Origin: Metabacillus litoralis
Lineage (GTDB): Bacteria > Bacillota > Bacilli > Bacillales > Bacillaceae
NCBI RefSeq assembly: GCF_003667825.1
Contig: NZ_CP033043.1
Span: 1,551,001-1,615,000, forward strand
Direction: 5' to 3'
Length of the DNA: 64,000 nt
A program made the position numbers and the translations under genes. The notes beneath the pieces were generated by a model, which saw nothing but the letters and a program-made list of their open reading frames with translations, made no database searches and was not told the origin of the DNA. Within the stretch, counting starts at the first letter, position 1; each line of letters starts with the position of its first letter. This document shows, one piece after another, positions 35,201 through 43,805 of this stretch.

Positions 35201-36274
35201 TTATTTATTTAAAGAAACTTTCAAATCTTCCCCAATCTCCAGCACCACATTTGAGCGATCTTCAACTGGTGCAAAGATCATGTAAAAGGTACCAAGTTCG
35301 CTGTCTACTTCTCCCTTACTAAAGTTCGGATCAATTCTTTCACCTGATGCACGCAAGAAAACACCTGATTTTCCTTCAGCAACCGTATATCCAGAGCCTC
35401 GATTGATTTGCCTTGCGTTTAAGAATTGATGCTCAAGTTTACTCTTCATTTGATATTTATCACCAAATTGATCTATATAAATCATGTCAGTTCCAGTAAT
35501 AACTAATCTTGTTTCTAGTTCAGAGTATTCAACTTTCTGAATGGTGTATGTTTCATTTTTATACGAGAATTCTTTGTTTAGGGCAACCGTTTCAACATCT
35601 GATATATACGATTTATCAAGTGTGAAGGCGACTGGCCATACTGTTTTCATCTTTTCCGTCTTTTGATAGGACCAGATTGTGATGTTTTCTATTTCTAAAC
35701 GAATGGCTTGACCTTCATATTCTTTAATGGAATCAAATGATAATGCAGTAATTACTTTGTTTTCTTTTTTATCATAATGCCTGCTTCCCCATCCGATATT
35801 ATCTAGTTCCTTTCTTTCTCCACCAGCTGTAACGACATACATTTTACTAAAGCCTTCAAAAAGATCAATCGCATAGTTTTTTAAATTTTTTGTGTCACTT
35901 TCAAATGTTACTAAAAGCTTTGTTTCTTTGTTATCTGTTATTACATTTTCAAAATGAACCGTTATATCATGTTTCTTATCAAAGTATGTTTGAGTAATGG
36001 CTTGGCCGTGTCCATCCTTTAGTACTGCTTTTAACCCTGGATCATCAATTTTTTCACTTTCAAAAATTTTATCATAAGCCTCTTTAACGGCTGCTCCTAC
36101 AGGTGTAAATGATAATCCCGCTATTCCTATTAAAATTGCTGCTGCAGCTAATGAACGCTTTACAATACTTTTCCCTTTTTGCTCTTGCTTCACTTGTTTT
36201 ACACCAAGCTTAGTTCGTTCATGTAAGTTCTTTGGAATCTTTATTTTTTCGATCTCATGCTTGATATTACTCAT
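35201..36274 (-). CDS. DUF4179 anti-sigma-like membrane protein (second)
   Basis: A 357-residue protein: cytoplasmic N terminus (1-35, HEIEKIKIPKNLHERTKLGV), one membrane helix (about 38-60) and an extracellular region opening with the DUF4179 domain and including FGDKYQMKS and a C-terminal beta part. ATG 36274 follows AAGGAGG and overlaps the sigma gene by eight bases. It presumably holds the upstream sigma factor at the membrane; the signal is unknown. Confidence 0.78.
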   Translation of the reverse strand: MSNIKHEIEKIKIPKNLHERTKLGVKQVKQEQKGKSIVKRSLAAAAILIGIAGLSFTPVGAAVKEAYDKIFESEKIDDPGLKAVLKDGHGQAITQTYFDKKHDITVHFENVITDNKETKLLVTFESDTKNLKNYAIDLFEGFSKMYVVTAGGERKELDNIGWGSRHYDKKENKVITALSFDSIKEYEGQAIRLEIENITIWSYQKTEKMKTVWPVAFTLDKSYISDVETVALNKEFSYKNETYTIQKVEYSELETRLVITGTDMIYIDQFGDKYQMKSKLEHQFLNARQINRGSGYTVAEGKSGVFLRASGERIDPNFSKGEVDSELGTFYMIFAPVEDRSNVVLEIGEDLKVSLNK

Positions 36275-36785
36275 AAAAGTCAGCCTCCTTGAATTCTTTA
36301 CGAAGTTTTGCAAGTGCACGATATAGCACAGATTTCACCGAACCTAATGGCATGTCTACGAGCTCTGAAATTTCTTTAAACGAATATCCTTCATAAAACT
36401 TAAGCAACACAATACTTCTTTCATGCTCATTCAGCTGCTCTAGTAATTCCTCCAATGTGATCGAAAGCGGAACATCTTCTTCCTCTAACCCAATCCTTTC
36501 TTGATACTCAGGTTTCAAGTGAACTACCTTTTTATTTTTACGCATTAAATCCAATGAACAAGTTATAGCAATGCGTATTAACCATGTTTTGAAGTACTCT
36601 GGACTTTTCAGAGTGTTGATCTTTTTGAATGATCGATAAGCAACTTCCTGCACAACATCCAAAGCATCGCTCTCATTTTTTACATATACATAGGCCATTC
36701 GGTAAATATCTTCTTCATATTGCTGAAAAAGCTTTAAAAACGCTTTATCATTACCCTTTTGAGCCTTGTGAACCAACCTAATCAT
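36267..36785 (-). CDS. ECF sigma factor (SigV/SigX-like)
   Basis: A 172-residue sigma-70 family protein: region 2 with YRMAYVYVKNESDALDVVQEV and FKTWLIRIAITCSLDLMRK, region 4 with SIVLLKFYEGYSFKEISEL. It is first in a two-gene operon with its anti-sigma partner. The leader (36800-36860) contains GTTAAGCC and TGTCTAA elements about 16 bases apart, reminiscent of ECF promoters, so self-activation is possible but unproven. Confidence 0.83.
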   Translation of the reverse strand: MIRLVHKAQKGNDKAFLKLFQQYEEDIYRMAYVYVKNESDALDVVQEVAYRSFKKINTLKSPEYFKTWLIRIAITCSLDLMRKNKKVVHLKPEYQERIGLEEEDVPLSITLEELLEQLNEHERSIVLLKFYEGYSFKEISELVDMPLGSVKSVLYRALAKLRKEFKEADFYE

Positions 36786-36788
36786 CAA

Positions 36789-37102
36789 GATTCATCCTCT
36801 TTCCTTTTATTTCGTATATCTATTAGACACATTAAAATGTGATTTGGCTTAACTTTTTGAAAATATTTTTAAAAATCCTTTTAATTTTAAAGTAAGAACC
36901 TTCTTCATTATGCACTATTGGAATAATGACTGGAGACAAAAGTTATACTATCAAATTTGTTTCACTATGACAAAAAGCCGCATAAAACGTTCCTTTTCTA
37001 CTTAATCTTAATAATCTTTAGTTCCAAATTTACAATACATTAAAATTCATTTTATATGATTAAGAGAATAGCTGATTAGATGAATTTAGGGAGGATCATG
37101 TT
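36789..37102. other. Gene-free divergent region
   Basis: It holds the leader of the sigma operon on one side and the start region of the FkbM gene (AGGGAGGATC) on the other. No further gene or strong hairpin is seen. Confidence 0.4.
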
Positions 37103-37993
37103 GTGGAATTGTTGCCAAAGCCATTATTTATGAAGTTCTTAGATAAGTACCCAAAAACGTGGAAATATTTAATCAATGTTGGGCTTCTGATCAAATACAA
37201 AACCATTCATCGAGATCGAATTCCCAATAAAATTGCTTTAAGCACGGAAAATTCGTTGTATATTAATTCCGCTGAAAATAGAGGACGAGCGTTATTATTA
37301 AAAAACGGTGAAACTCAAACTAGATTAACTAGCTTTTGGAAAGAAGCTGTTGTGAATTTCAAACCAACCATTGTGTTAGATGTTGGAGTTAATTATGGAG
37401 AGTGTATTTTCTCAACAAATTATGATAAAGAAGTGAAAATATATGGATTTGAAGCAAACGAGAGGTTAATTCCCTTTATTGAGTGTTCTAGGGATGAGCA
37501 TAAAAACAAGGATCAAATAAAGATCATTCATGCCCTTGCTTCAGATCAAACTAAACCAAAACAATCCTTTTATGTTAATTCGATGTGGTCAGGAACATCT
37601 TCAGGTGTAACAAGGAAAATGAATAAAGCCATTGAAAGACAAACGATCGACTCAATAAAGGTCGACTCCCTATTCACTGATCATGAACTACTTCAGGAAC
37701 GTGTATTATTTAAAGTAGATGTTGAAGGCTTTGAAGCATTTGTGTTAAATGGCATGGAGCGCCTTATACAAGAAAGCAAATCCTGTCTTGGGTTTATCGA
37801 ATTCGATAGCCACTATATTCGAAAGTCAGGCACAGATATTGAGGATTTTTTATTATTTTTAGAGAAGCATTTTGAGATTTATTACTATACCAGTGAAGAT
37901 CAGTTGATAAAGATGGATAGAGTTTTAATTGAAAATTTTAAGGACATGTTGGGGACAAAAGAGTATCATACGGATTTGGTATTAATGAGGTAA
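37103..37993 (+). CDS. FkbM-family methyltransferase
   Basis: A 296-residue SAM-dependent methyltransferase. The SAM motif VLDVGVNYGE lies near 93-102, followed by YGFEANERL near 116 and the FkbM signature FKVDVEGFEAFVLNGM near 210. The first 60 residues form an N-terminal helical extension. FkbM enzymes O-methylate sugars or polyketides; the substrate here is unknown. The GTG start follows GGGAGG. It is a single gene with a strong terminator. Confidence 0.82.
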   Translation: MELLPKPLFMKFLDKYPKTWKYLINVGLLIKYKTIHRDRIPNKIALSTENSLYINSAENRGRALLLKNGETQTRLTSFWKEAVVNFKPTIVLDVGVNYGECIFSTNYDKEVKIYGFEANERLIPFIECSRDEHKNKDQIKIIHALASDQTKPKQSFYVNSMWSGTSSGVTRKMNKAIERQTIDSIKVDSLFTDHELLQERVLFKVDVEGFEAFVLNGMERLIQESKSCLGFIEFDSHYIRKSGTDIEDFLLFLEKHFEIYYYTSEDQLIKMDRVLIENFKDMLGTKEYHTDLVLMR

Positions 37994-38008
37994 GGTAAGA
38001 AAGACATG

Positions 38009-38054
38009 GAAACACCCAAAGACAAGTTAAATCCTTGTGTTTGGGTGTTTTTTC
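38009..38054 (+). terminator. Terminator between convergent genes
   Basis: AAACACCCAAA-ACAAG and CTTGT-TTTGGGTGTTT arms with TTTT after; likely bidirectional. Confidence 0.8.
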
Positions 38055-38066
38055 AGTTAGCGGCTC

Positions 38067-38342
38067 CTATCCAAAATAGATCCATAAACCTAACAAACCA
38101 ATGGCAAGAATCAAAATGCCAATAAGTATTAGTAACACCTTGGTTAAGATAAAGGACTTGTTTAAGAGCTTATGAAGGAGCTTGATGTCCCATAGTACCC
38201 ATGAGTAAAACTTGTCATGGTTAATCCAATCATCTTTCTGCCACTCTTTTCTATGGGTTTCCGGTTTGTAATGTAAGATTGCTGAAATGATGATTAAAAT
38301 GCCAGCTAATGAAAAAAGTATTCCAATTAATAGATTTATCAT
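38067..38342 (-). CDS. Two-helix membrane protein, 91 aa
   Basis: N-terminal membrane helix (about 2-24), a central soluble part with KPETHRKEWQKDDWINHDKFYSW... (charged, Trp-rich) and a C-terminal helix (66-89). ATG after AGGGGAAT. I do not recognise the family. Confidence 0.55.
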   Translation of the reverse strand: MINLLIGILFSLAGILIIISAILHYKPETHRKEWQKDDWINHDKFYSWVLWDIKLLHKLLNKSFILTKVLLILIGILILAIGLLGLWIYFG

Positions 38343-38477
38343 CGGATTCCCCTATTCTTATTACAAATATAGGTTAATTTCTTGCTTCGTAGTTACATTT
38401 TTTAAAAGAAATAGTATAAACCTGTATTAATATAGCCTCTTTATGGCCAAAAAAAGACCAGCTTTTACTGTTTGACA

Positions 38478-38580
38478 ATGTTTATCTGCGATTTCTGGTG
38501 TTTTATCTTCGATTCTGAAGGGTTTATCTTCGATTATCGAGTTTTATCTTCGATTTTTCGAAGTTTATCTCCGATTCCAC
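38478..38580. repeat. Five copies of a 21-bp TTTATCTTCGATT repeat
   Basis: The core TTTATCTtCGATT starts at about 38481, 38502, 38523, 38543 and 38564, a period of 20-21 bases. The eight-base linkers vary. It lies between two genes and contains no open frame with a ribosome site. Confidence 0.75.
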
Positions 38581-38686
38581 AAAGTTCTATATTTTTCCAA
38601 ATCCTAAGCCATATTTTCTGCTTAAAATCTATAATGGTAAGCTTTGACATTTAATCCAAGAAGTGAAAAGCAACCAGATTTCATCA

Positions 38687-39634
38687 TCATTTAGTAATTA
38701 ATAATTCCAATTCTCCAATTGCTTTTATCACCTCTTCTGGGTGATTTTCAGGAATCATATGAGCAACGTTTGGTAACGTAATAAGTTTAGAATTGGGTAA
38801 ATCAGCTTCTAATCTTCTGCCCATTTCTAGTGTACCAAACGGGTCGTTCTCACCAACTAGTATAATCGTGGGGGTTTCAATTTCAGGGTAGTGTCTACTT
38901 ACGATTTTAGATGTTTCAGGAAAAGCTAAAATATCTTCTCTATTTGCTTTAAATTGATTGGGTCTTCCCCATAATGCTATAAGTTTTTCTTGATAGCCTT
39001 CTGGTATATTTTCAGGAGCAAATGTAGCTTCAGTTGTAGTTTTCCCCATTGAAGTGCCAAGTGGTGTAGCCAATAAAGTATTCATGATTAAATCACCAAT
39101 TACTGGGGTTGTAATAACTTTTGATAACAGATCTCCATTTTCTGCTGGATATCCCTCTTTATACATCGCACCTCCCAAGGTAATTAAACCTGAGACATGC
39201 TCTGGATATTGAAAGGCATATGACATTGTCATCGTTCCACTCCATGAATGACCAACTAAAATAATCGGTTCTTGTATTTTTAATTTCTTTAGTGCTTGGT
39301 GAATAAGATTTGCTTGAGTAATAGGGGTTACTTCTTTTCCTTTTGGTCTTTCACTATGTCCATAACCTGGTCGATCAAATGCAATTGCATGGTACCCTTT
39401 AGTTGCGGCAAGTTCAATTACTTCCGAAAAATCCTCGCTAGATAAAACACCTCCATGCAAAAAAACGATTGGTTTACCAGTTCCTCTGTTTATATAGTGG
39501 AGTTTTATGCCATCCACTTCTACAAAATTCCCCTTTGGTGGATACTTGCTTTCCATCCTATGAAACTGAATTTGGTTGTATAAAAATAAAGTCATAACTA
39601 ACAAAAAAGAACTTCCCAATACTAGTAGAACCAT
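38687..39634 (-). CDS. Membrane-anchored alpha/beta hydrolase
   Basis: A 315-residue alpha/beta hydrolase with an N-terminal membrane helix (2-19) and no cleavage site, so the catalytic domain should be outside. It has the oxyanion-loop HGG (FLHGGVLSS), nucleophile Ser in GHSWSG, Asp in GENDPFG and His in NVAHMIP. ATG 39634 follows GGGGAGG. A TetR gene lies upstream on the same strand, and an operator-like palindrome sits in the 95-base gap ahead of this gene. Confidence 0.82.
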   Translation of the reverse strand: MVLLVLGSSFLLVMTLFLYNQIQFHRMESKYPPKGNFVEVDGIKLHYINRGTGKPIVFLHGGVLSSEDFSEVIELAATKGYHAIAFDRPGYGHSERPKGKEVTPITQANLIHQALKKLKIQEPIILVGHSWSGTMTMSYAFQYPEHVSGLITLGGAMYKEGYPAENGDLLSKVITTPVIGDLIMNTLLATPLGTSMGKTTTEATFAPENIPEGYQEKLIALWGRPNQFKANREDILAFPETSKIVSRHYPEIETPTIILVGENDPFGTLEMGRRLEADLPNSKLITLPNVAHMIPENHPEEVIKAIGELELLITK

Positions 39635-39687
39635 TTTTTTCCTCCCCTTCTTAATCAACGATTACACCTCCAGAAATGTAACAAACG

Positions 39688-39703
39688 CATACTCTAAAGT
39701 ATG
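39688..39703. promoter_or_regulatory. Probable TetR operator before the hydrolase gene
   Basis: CATACT-CTAA-AGTATG, a 16-bp palindrome 54 bases ahead of the hydrolase start. A matching site (TATACT-CAAT-AGTACG) precedes the TetR gene itself. Confidence 0.6.
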
Positions 39704-39712
39704 TTATATTCG

Positions 39713-39737
39713 TAAAAAAACCCGATTTCTCACGGGT
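39713..39737 (-). terminator. Terminator overlapping the tetR stop codon
   Basis: ACCCG and CGGGT arms followed on the minus strand by TTTTTTT; the TGA stop of the regulator lies in the loop. Confidence 0.6.
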
Positions 39738-40524
39738 ATAAGTCTGGCTTAATTCCGTCCCAAATTAATTTTGATACATCATCAACGATATTTGTTAAGG
39801 AAACACTACTAGGTGATATAATCCGCATAAGGACTAAGCCATTAATTAATGCATGTAAAGCAATAGATAAGGATGTTGAATCTATATTTTTAGTGAGTAG
39901 ATTCTTTTGTTTTAGCTCTTCAAGGATATTTGAAGTTACATGGAACAAATGTTTAAAAGAATGATCTAATTGATCTTTAATCCCCGATTCCCGGCGATTA
40001 GATATAAATTCAAAAAACAATAAGGGCTGTTTATTCTTTTCGTCGTCTAAACAGTCATTAAACTGCATAAGCAATAGATTTTTCATTGCTTCTTTAGGCT
40101 CAACAGAATGAAAAACGGCGTGTAAGCTCTCGGGTAACCCATTTAATAATTGTTTTAGGCTCTTATTTGTTAACTCGTAGAATAGATTAGCCTTACTAGA
40201 AAAGTGCCAGTATACAGCTCCCTTTGTCATGCCAGCATGTTCTACCACTTGATCCAAGGTAGCTCCCTCATACCCATGCTTCGCAAAAATGACGCTTGCT
40301 GATTCTAATATTTTGGTACGAGTATCCTGATGCGTTATACCATTACGATCTAAATTATCATTCATTAGTACCTTTTTCATTTCGTCTTTGCTTCCAAAAT
40401 ATCGTTTCACTGTTGTCCAATGTACATCGGCTGCATCGGCTATTTTGGCAAACGTTATTTTATCAACCGGATATTGCATAGCTAAATCGTATGAAGCTTT
40501 TATGATTCTGTCTTGCGAGTTCAA
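39730..40524 (-). CDS. TetR-family regulator with two tandem DNA-binding domains
   Basis: A 264-residue regulator from TTG 40524 behind GGGGAGG. Two TetR-type N-terminal helix-turn-helix domains occur in tandem: residues 3-52 (ITFAKIADAADVHWTTVKRYF) and 68-118 (ATLDQVVEHAGMTKGAVYW). A single TetR ligand domain (about 120-264) follows. Usual TetR proteins are about 200 residues with one DNA-binding domain. It likely controls the hydrolase gene and itself through the two matching operators. Confidence 0.82.
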   Translation of the reverse strand: MNSQDRIIKASYDLAMQYPVDKITFAKIADAADVHWTTVKRYFGSKDEMKKVLMNDNLDRNGITHQDTRTKILESASVIFAKHGYEGATLDQVVEHAGMTKGAVYWHFSSKANLFYELTNKSLKQLLNGLPESLHAVFHSVEPKEAMKNLLLMQFNDCLDDEKNKQPLLFFEFISNRRESGIKDQLDHSFKHLFHVTSNILEELKQKNLLTKNIDSTSLSIALHALINGLVLMRIISPSSVSLTNIVDDVSKLIWDGIKPDLYP

Positions 40525-40554
40525 ATAACCTCCCCTTTCCCAATATAACAAAAA

Positions 40555-40570
40555 TATACTCAATAGTACG
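40555..40570. promoter_or_regulatory. Probable TetR operator before its own gene
   Basis: TATACT-CAAT-AGTACG, matching the hydrolase operator at 10 of 12 arm positions, 31 bases upstream of the regulator's TTG start. Confidence 0.55.
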
Positions 40571-40675
40571 CTTTTATTATATTTATTAATTCCAAAAGAT
40601 GTCAACTGTATTTTTAAAAGGTTGAAAAAGAAGTTAGCTACTGATTATCTCCATACTATTTATGGTTAGAAAAGA

Positions 40676-40714
40676 TAATAAGGGAAACCTATAATAACTC
40701 AGGTTTCCCTTTTT
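40676..40714 (-). terminator. Terminator of the NUDIX gene
   Basis: AAGGGAAACCT and AGGTTTCCCTT arms with A/T runs on both sides; bidirectional in form. Confidence 0.7.
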
Positions 40715-40742
40715 ATCTTTTCACCTTACGGCTTACGTTGAC

Positions 40743-41360
40743 TCAATCAAAAGCAGCAGGTTCTTGTGAATGATACAGATGTTTAAAGGCCAATTGAATT
40801 TGTGATTTTGTGATTCGTTCCTCCGAAAGTTGAGGCAGTTGATCCTTAGCAAAAAATTCCACAGCACTTGTTTCTATTCCTTCTTTTGCTTGTCCACCAA
40901 TGATTTCACATAGTATGAAGATTTTATAGACGTGATATGGTGATGGAGGATGTGGGTGACATTTCTTATCGAGAATACCAATTAGCTTGACTGCTTTCAC
41001 ATCAAATCCAGATTCTTCTTTTACTTCTTTTACGACAACCTCGCTTGGTGATAAGCCTATATCACCCCAACCACCTGGTAATGACCAACCTCCATCTGTA
41101 TTTTCTTTTACCATTAAAATTTTATGATCTTTGAAAACAACACCTCTTATGTCTACTTTGGGAGTAGCATAACCTGTTTCATTAGCAAATAGGTGTTTTA
41201 TCATCTCTTGATCTACATCAGTATGCTGTGACAGGATTTCAATGCTGATTTTTCTTATTAATTCAAACCTCTCTAAGTCATAAATATCTTTTGAATATGT
41301 TAAACCTGCCTGTGATATTGCTTGTAGCTGTTTAGCCCATTCAAGCCATTTGGGTTCCAT
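40743..41360 (-). CDS. NUDIX hydrolase with N-terminal NUDIX_N domain
   Basis: A 205-residue hydrolase. Residues 1-65 form the helical extension (WLEWAKQLQAISQAGLTYSK) of a subgroup often annotated as ADP-ribose pyrophosphatases. The NUDIX box is GWGDIGLSPSEVV then KEVKEESGF; the core REUxEE is present as KEVKEE, while the upstream Glu is Leu, as I recall for this subgroup. The substrate is a nucleoside diphosphate derivative, not specified. ATG after GGAGGTGG. Confidence 0.8.
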   Translation of the reverse strand: MEPKWLEWAKQLQAISQAGLTYSKDIYDLERFELIRKISIEILSQHTDVDQEMIKHLFANETGYATPKVDIRGVVFKDHKILMVKENTDGGWSLPGGWGDIGLSPSEVVVKEVKEESGFDVKAVKLIGILDKKCHPHPPSPYHVYKIFILCEIIGGQAKEGIETSAVEFFAKDQLPQLSEERITKSQIQLAFKHLYHSQEPAAFD

Positions 41361-41429
41361 AAAACCACCTCCAACTGAAGTAATTCTTCATGTGACGGTA
41401 ATTATCCTTTCATTACAAGGACGAATTCC

Positions 41430-41490
41430 TTATGAGTGAACCACTCTTTTACTCACCCTATTACTCATAAAGCTTAGGAGCTTTATCTTT
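41430..41490 (+). promoter_or_regulatory. Mutually exclusive hairpins in the BCCT leader
   Basis: TTATGAGT (41430) can pair with ACTCATAA (41463-41470). A second hairpin, ATAAAGCT-TAGG-AGCTTTAT (41467-41486) followed by CTTTTTG, shares the ATAA bases. The pair looks like an antiterminator/terminator switch, but no promoter is clearly visible upstream. Confidence 0.35.
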
Positions 41491-41581
41491 TTGTGTCCAA
41501 TATTTAGATCATTCCTACATTAAACAAGGGAAAAAGGTAGATACTAGAAGATGTCGTTAACACATGTGGGAGGGTACTTTG

Positions 41582-43093
41582 ATGAAGCAACGTTATATCG
41601 TATTTTACATTTCTCTAGTTGTTCTTTCTTTGGTTGTTATTGCTGGTGTTATTATTCCTAATCAATTAGAACAAATTACGTCGAATATTCAGGGTTTCTT
41701 TTCTGATGCATTTGGATGGTATTATCTAATACTAGTCACGATCGTTCTTGTTATCTGTCTATATTTACTTATTTCACCAGTTGGACGAATTAAGCTTGGT
41801 AACCAAGATGAAAAGCCTGAGTTTTCTACTCCCACCTGGATTGCCATGTTGTTTAGTGCCGGTATGGGGATCGGGCTTGTGTTTTATGGAACATCAGAAC
41901 CCATTAGCCATTATGCGATAAGTTCTCCTACTGGTGAAGTTGGGACAAATCAAGCCATTAAAGATGCTCTTCGTTTTACTTTTTTTCATTGGGGTATCCA
42001 TGCTTGGAGCATATATGCCATAGTTGCACTATCCATTGCTTATTTTCATTTTAGACACAAGAAATTGAGTTTAATAAGTGCAACTTTAGAGCCCATTTTC
42101 GGTGAAAAGATAAACGGTAAAACAGGAAAAGCTATTGACACCTTTGCTGTCTTGGCAACTGTTCTTGGTGTGGCGGCCTCACTTGGATTCGGAGCGGTAC
42201 AAATTAATGGTGGCTTGGCTTATCTTTTTCAAGTACCTAAAACGGTTGGGGTACAATTTTTAATTATTGCTATTGTTACGGTTCTCTTTTTAGTTTCTGC
42301 AATGTCTGGTTTAGGTAAGGGAATCAAAATATTAAGTAACACAAATATGATTTTAGCCGCTACTCTATTGCTACTCATGTTTATCTTCGGTCCAACGTTA
42401 TTTATCTTGAACTTGCTTACTGATACGATTGGGACCTATATTCAAACATTACCACAAATGAGCTTTAGAATTGCCCCATTAAACGAGGATATTCGTGGAT
42501 GGATTAATGGGTGGACCATTTTTTATTGGTCCTGGTGGATTGCATGGTCACCTTTTGTAGGAGTCTTTATTGCCCGAGTTTCAAGAGGAAGGAGTATTAG
42601 GGAATTTGTTTTCTATGTACTGCTAGTACCTACAATCATTGTTTTTGTCTGGTTCTCAGTTTTTGGAGGATCTGCTATTGCACTTGAACATAATGGAATT
42701 GCACAAATATCGAGTTTATCTGCCGAAGAATCGTTATTTGGAGTTTTTTCTAATTATCCATTTTCACTAGTTACATCCTTTACAGCCATGGTGCTTATTG
42801 GGTCATTTTTCATTACTTCTGCCGATTCAGGGACTTATGTGCTAGGAATGATGACAACAAATGGTTCACACTCACCTGGAAAAAAGGTGAAATTTACATG
42901 GGGAATCTTACTTTCTGCCATTGCACTTGCGCTTTTATATACAGGAGGTCTTCAAGCATTACAAAATATGATGATCATCGCCGCTTTACCATTTTCAATT
43001 ATTATCGCTTTGATGGCCATCAGCTTATTGAAGGCTTTAAGTGAAGAAGCGAAACAGCTTGGTATAGGTAGGATAAAAAAGAGGAAGGCTTAA
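41582..43093 (+). CDS. BCCT-family glycine betaine/choline transporter
   Basis: A 503-residue, 12-helix transporter. The BCCT signature is intact: GMGIGLVFYGTSEPI near 92-106, the region around WTIFYWSWWIAWSPFVG near 315-330 and FIARVSRGRSIREF after it. It is close to OpuD/BetL-type sodium-coupled betaine carriers for osmoprotection. The C-terminal osmosensing tail is short (about 20 residues). ATG 41582 follows GGGAGGG. Strong terminator at its end. Confidence 0.85.
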   Translation: MKQRYIVFYISLVVLSLVVIAGVIIPNQLEQITSNIQGFFSDAFGWYYLILVTIVLVICLYLLISPVGRIKLGNQDEKPEFSTPTWIAMLFSAGMGIGLVFYGTSEPISHYAISSPTGEVGTNQAIKDALRFTFFHWGIHAWSIYAIVALSIAYFHFRHKKLSLISATLEPIFGEKINGKTGKAIDTFAVLATVLGVAASLGFGAVQINGGLAYLFQVPKTVGVQFLIIAIVTVLFLVSAMSGLGKGIKILSNTNMILAATLLLLMFIFGPTLFILNLLTDTIGTYIQTLPQMSFRIAPLNEDIRGWINGWTIFYWSWWIAWSPFVGVFIARVSRGRSIREFVFYVLLVPTIIVFVWFSVFGGSAIALEHNGIAQISSLSAEESLFGVFSNYPFSLVTSFTAMVLIGSFFITSADSGTYVLGMMTTNGSHSPGKKVKFTWGILLSAIALALLYTGGLQALQNMMIIAALPFSIIIALMAISLLKALSEEAKQLGIGRIKKRKA

Positions 43094-43096
43094 CTA

Positions 43097-43136
43097 ACAA
43101 ACGACATAGTATCTGCTGCTATGTCGTTTGTATTCT
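43097..43136 (+). terminator. Terminator of the BCCT gene
   Basis: ACAAACGACATAG and CTATGTCGTTTGT form a 13-bp stem, followed by ATTCTTTTT. Confidence 0.8.
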
Positions 43137-43181
43137 TTTTATATTGGTTAAGCATACATTTATGCTTTAAAATCAAATTCT

Positions 43182-43805
43182 TTATTTCGTTACCTTAATA
43201 TTTTTAAACTCATTCCGGTTAAATAACTCATTTAGTGTTTGCTGTGTTGCCATTCCATTTATAGAAACAAATCCATCGTTACTTATACGAACTTCAATTT
43301 TATTTTCTATTGTGTGTAATTGATCTTCAAGATGTTTATAGGAAGTTGTTAAGAAGTGATACCTTTGATTGGACGAACCTACCCATGGACGACTTAAATC
43401 TAACTGATCCTTTATAAATGGTCCGTCAATCAATAAATCTGTTGAGGTAAGCAAGTCTTGGCATTCTTTCCTTATTTGTAGATTTTCATATAGGTAACCC
43501 GAAAACGTCATCACCGTTAACCCTAGTTCCTTTACCTTTTGTGCAAGCTTTCCTAGTGGTTCCGCCTGATCAAAAGGTTCCCCACCAAGAAATGTTACAC
43601 CCTCAATATTATTTTCTAGTTTACTTTTCTTAATTTCCAGAAAAAGTTCTTCAACAGTTATTGTTGTCCCGTTCTTCTTAGACCATGTCCAAGGAACGCC
43701 ACATCCTTCACAATGGATAGAACAGCCTTGTACCCATAAACAAAACCTTTTTCCTGGTCCCTCGACAGTTGTTAATGGCAAAAAACGGTGAATGATTAGT
43801 TTCAT
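43182..43805 (-). CDS. NrdG-like radical SAM protein (4Fe-4S)
   Basis: A 207-residue radical SAM protein of the anaerobic reductase-activase type. The 4Fe-4S ligands are C28-x3-C32-x2-C35 (GCSIHCEGC). VEGPGKRFCLWVQGC and VTFLGGEPFDQ are the SAM-binding parts typical of NrdG. No ribonucleotide reductase gene is nearby. It is the last gene of the Ycf46/Ycf35 operon; its ATG overlaps the stop of the upstream gene (TAATG). The natural substrate is unknown; a partner within the operon is plausible. Confidence 0.82.
   Translation of the reverse strand: MKLIIHRFLPLTTVEGPGKRFCLWVQGCSIHCEGCGVPWTWSKKNGTTITVEELFLEIKKSKLENNIEGVTFLGGEPFDQAEPLGKLAQKVKELGLTVMTFSGYLYENLQIRKECQDLLTSTDLLIDGPFIKDQLDLSRPWVGSSNQRYHFLTTSYKHLEDQLHTIENKIEVRISNDGFVSINGMATQQTLNELFNRNEFKNIKVTK

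Noticed and set aside
43182..43805. Calling this the true anaerobic ribonucleotide reductase activase
   Set aside because: No nrdD lies nearby and the gene is embedded in the Ycf46-type operon; only the protein family is supported.
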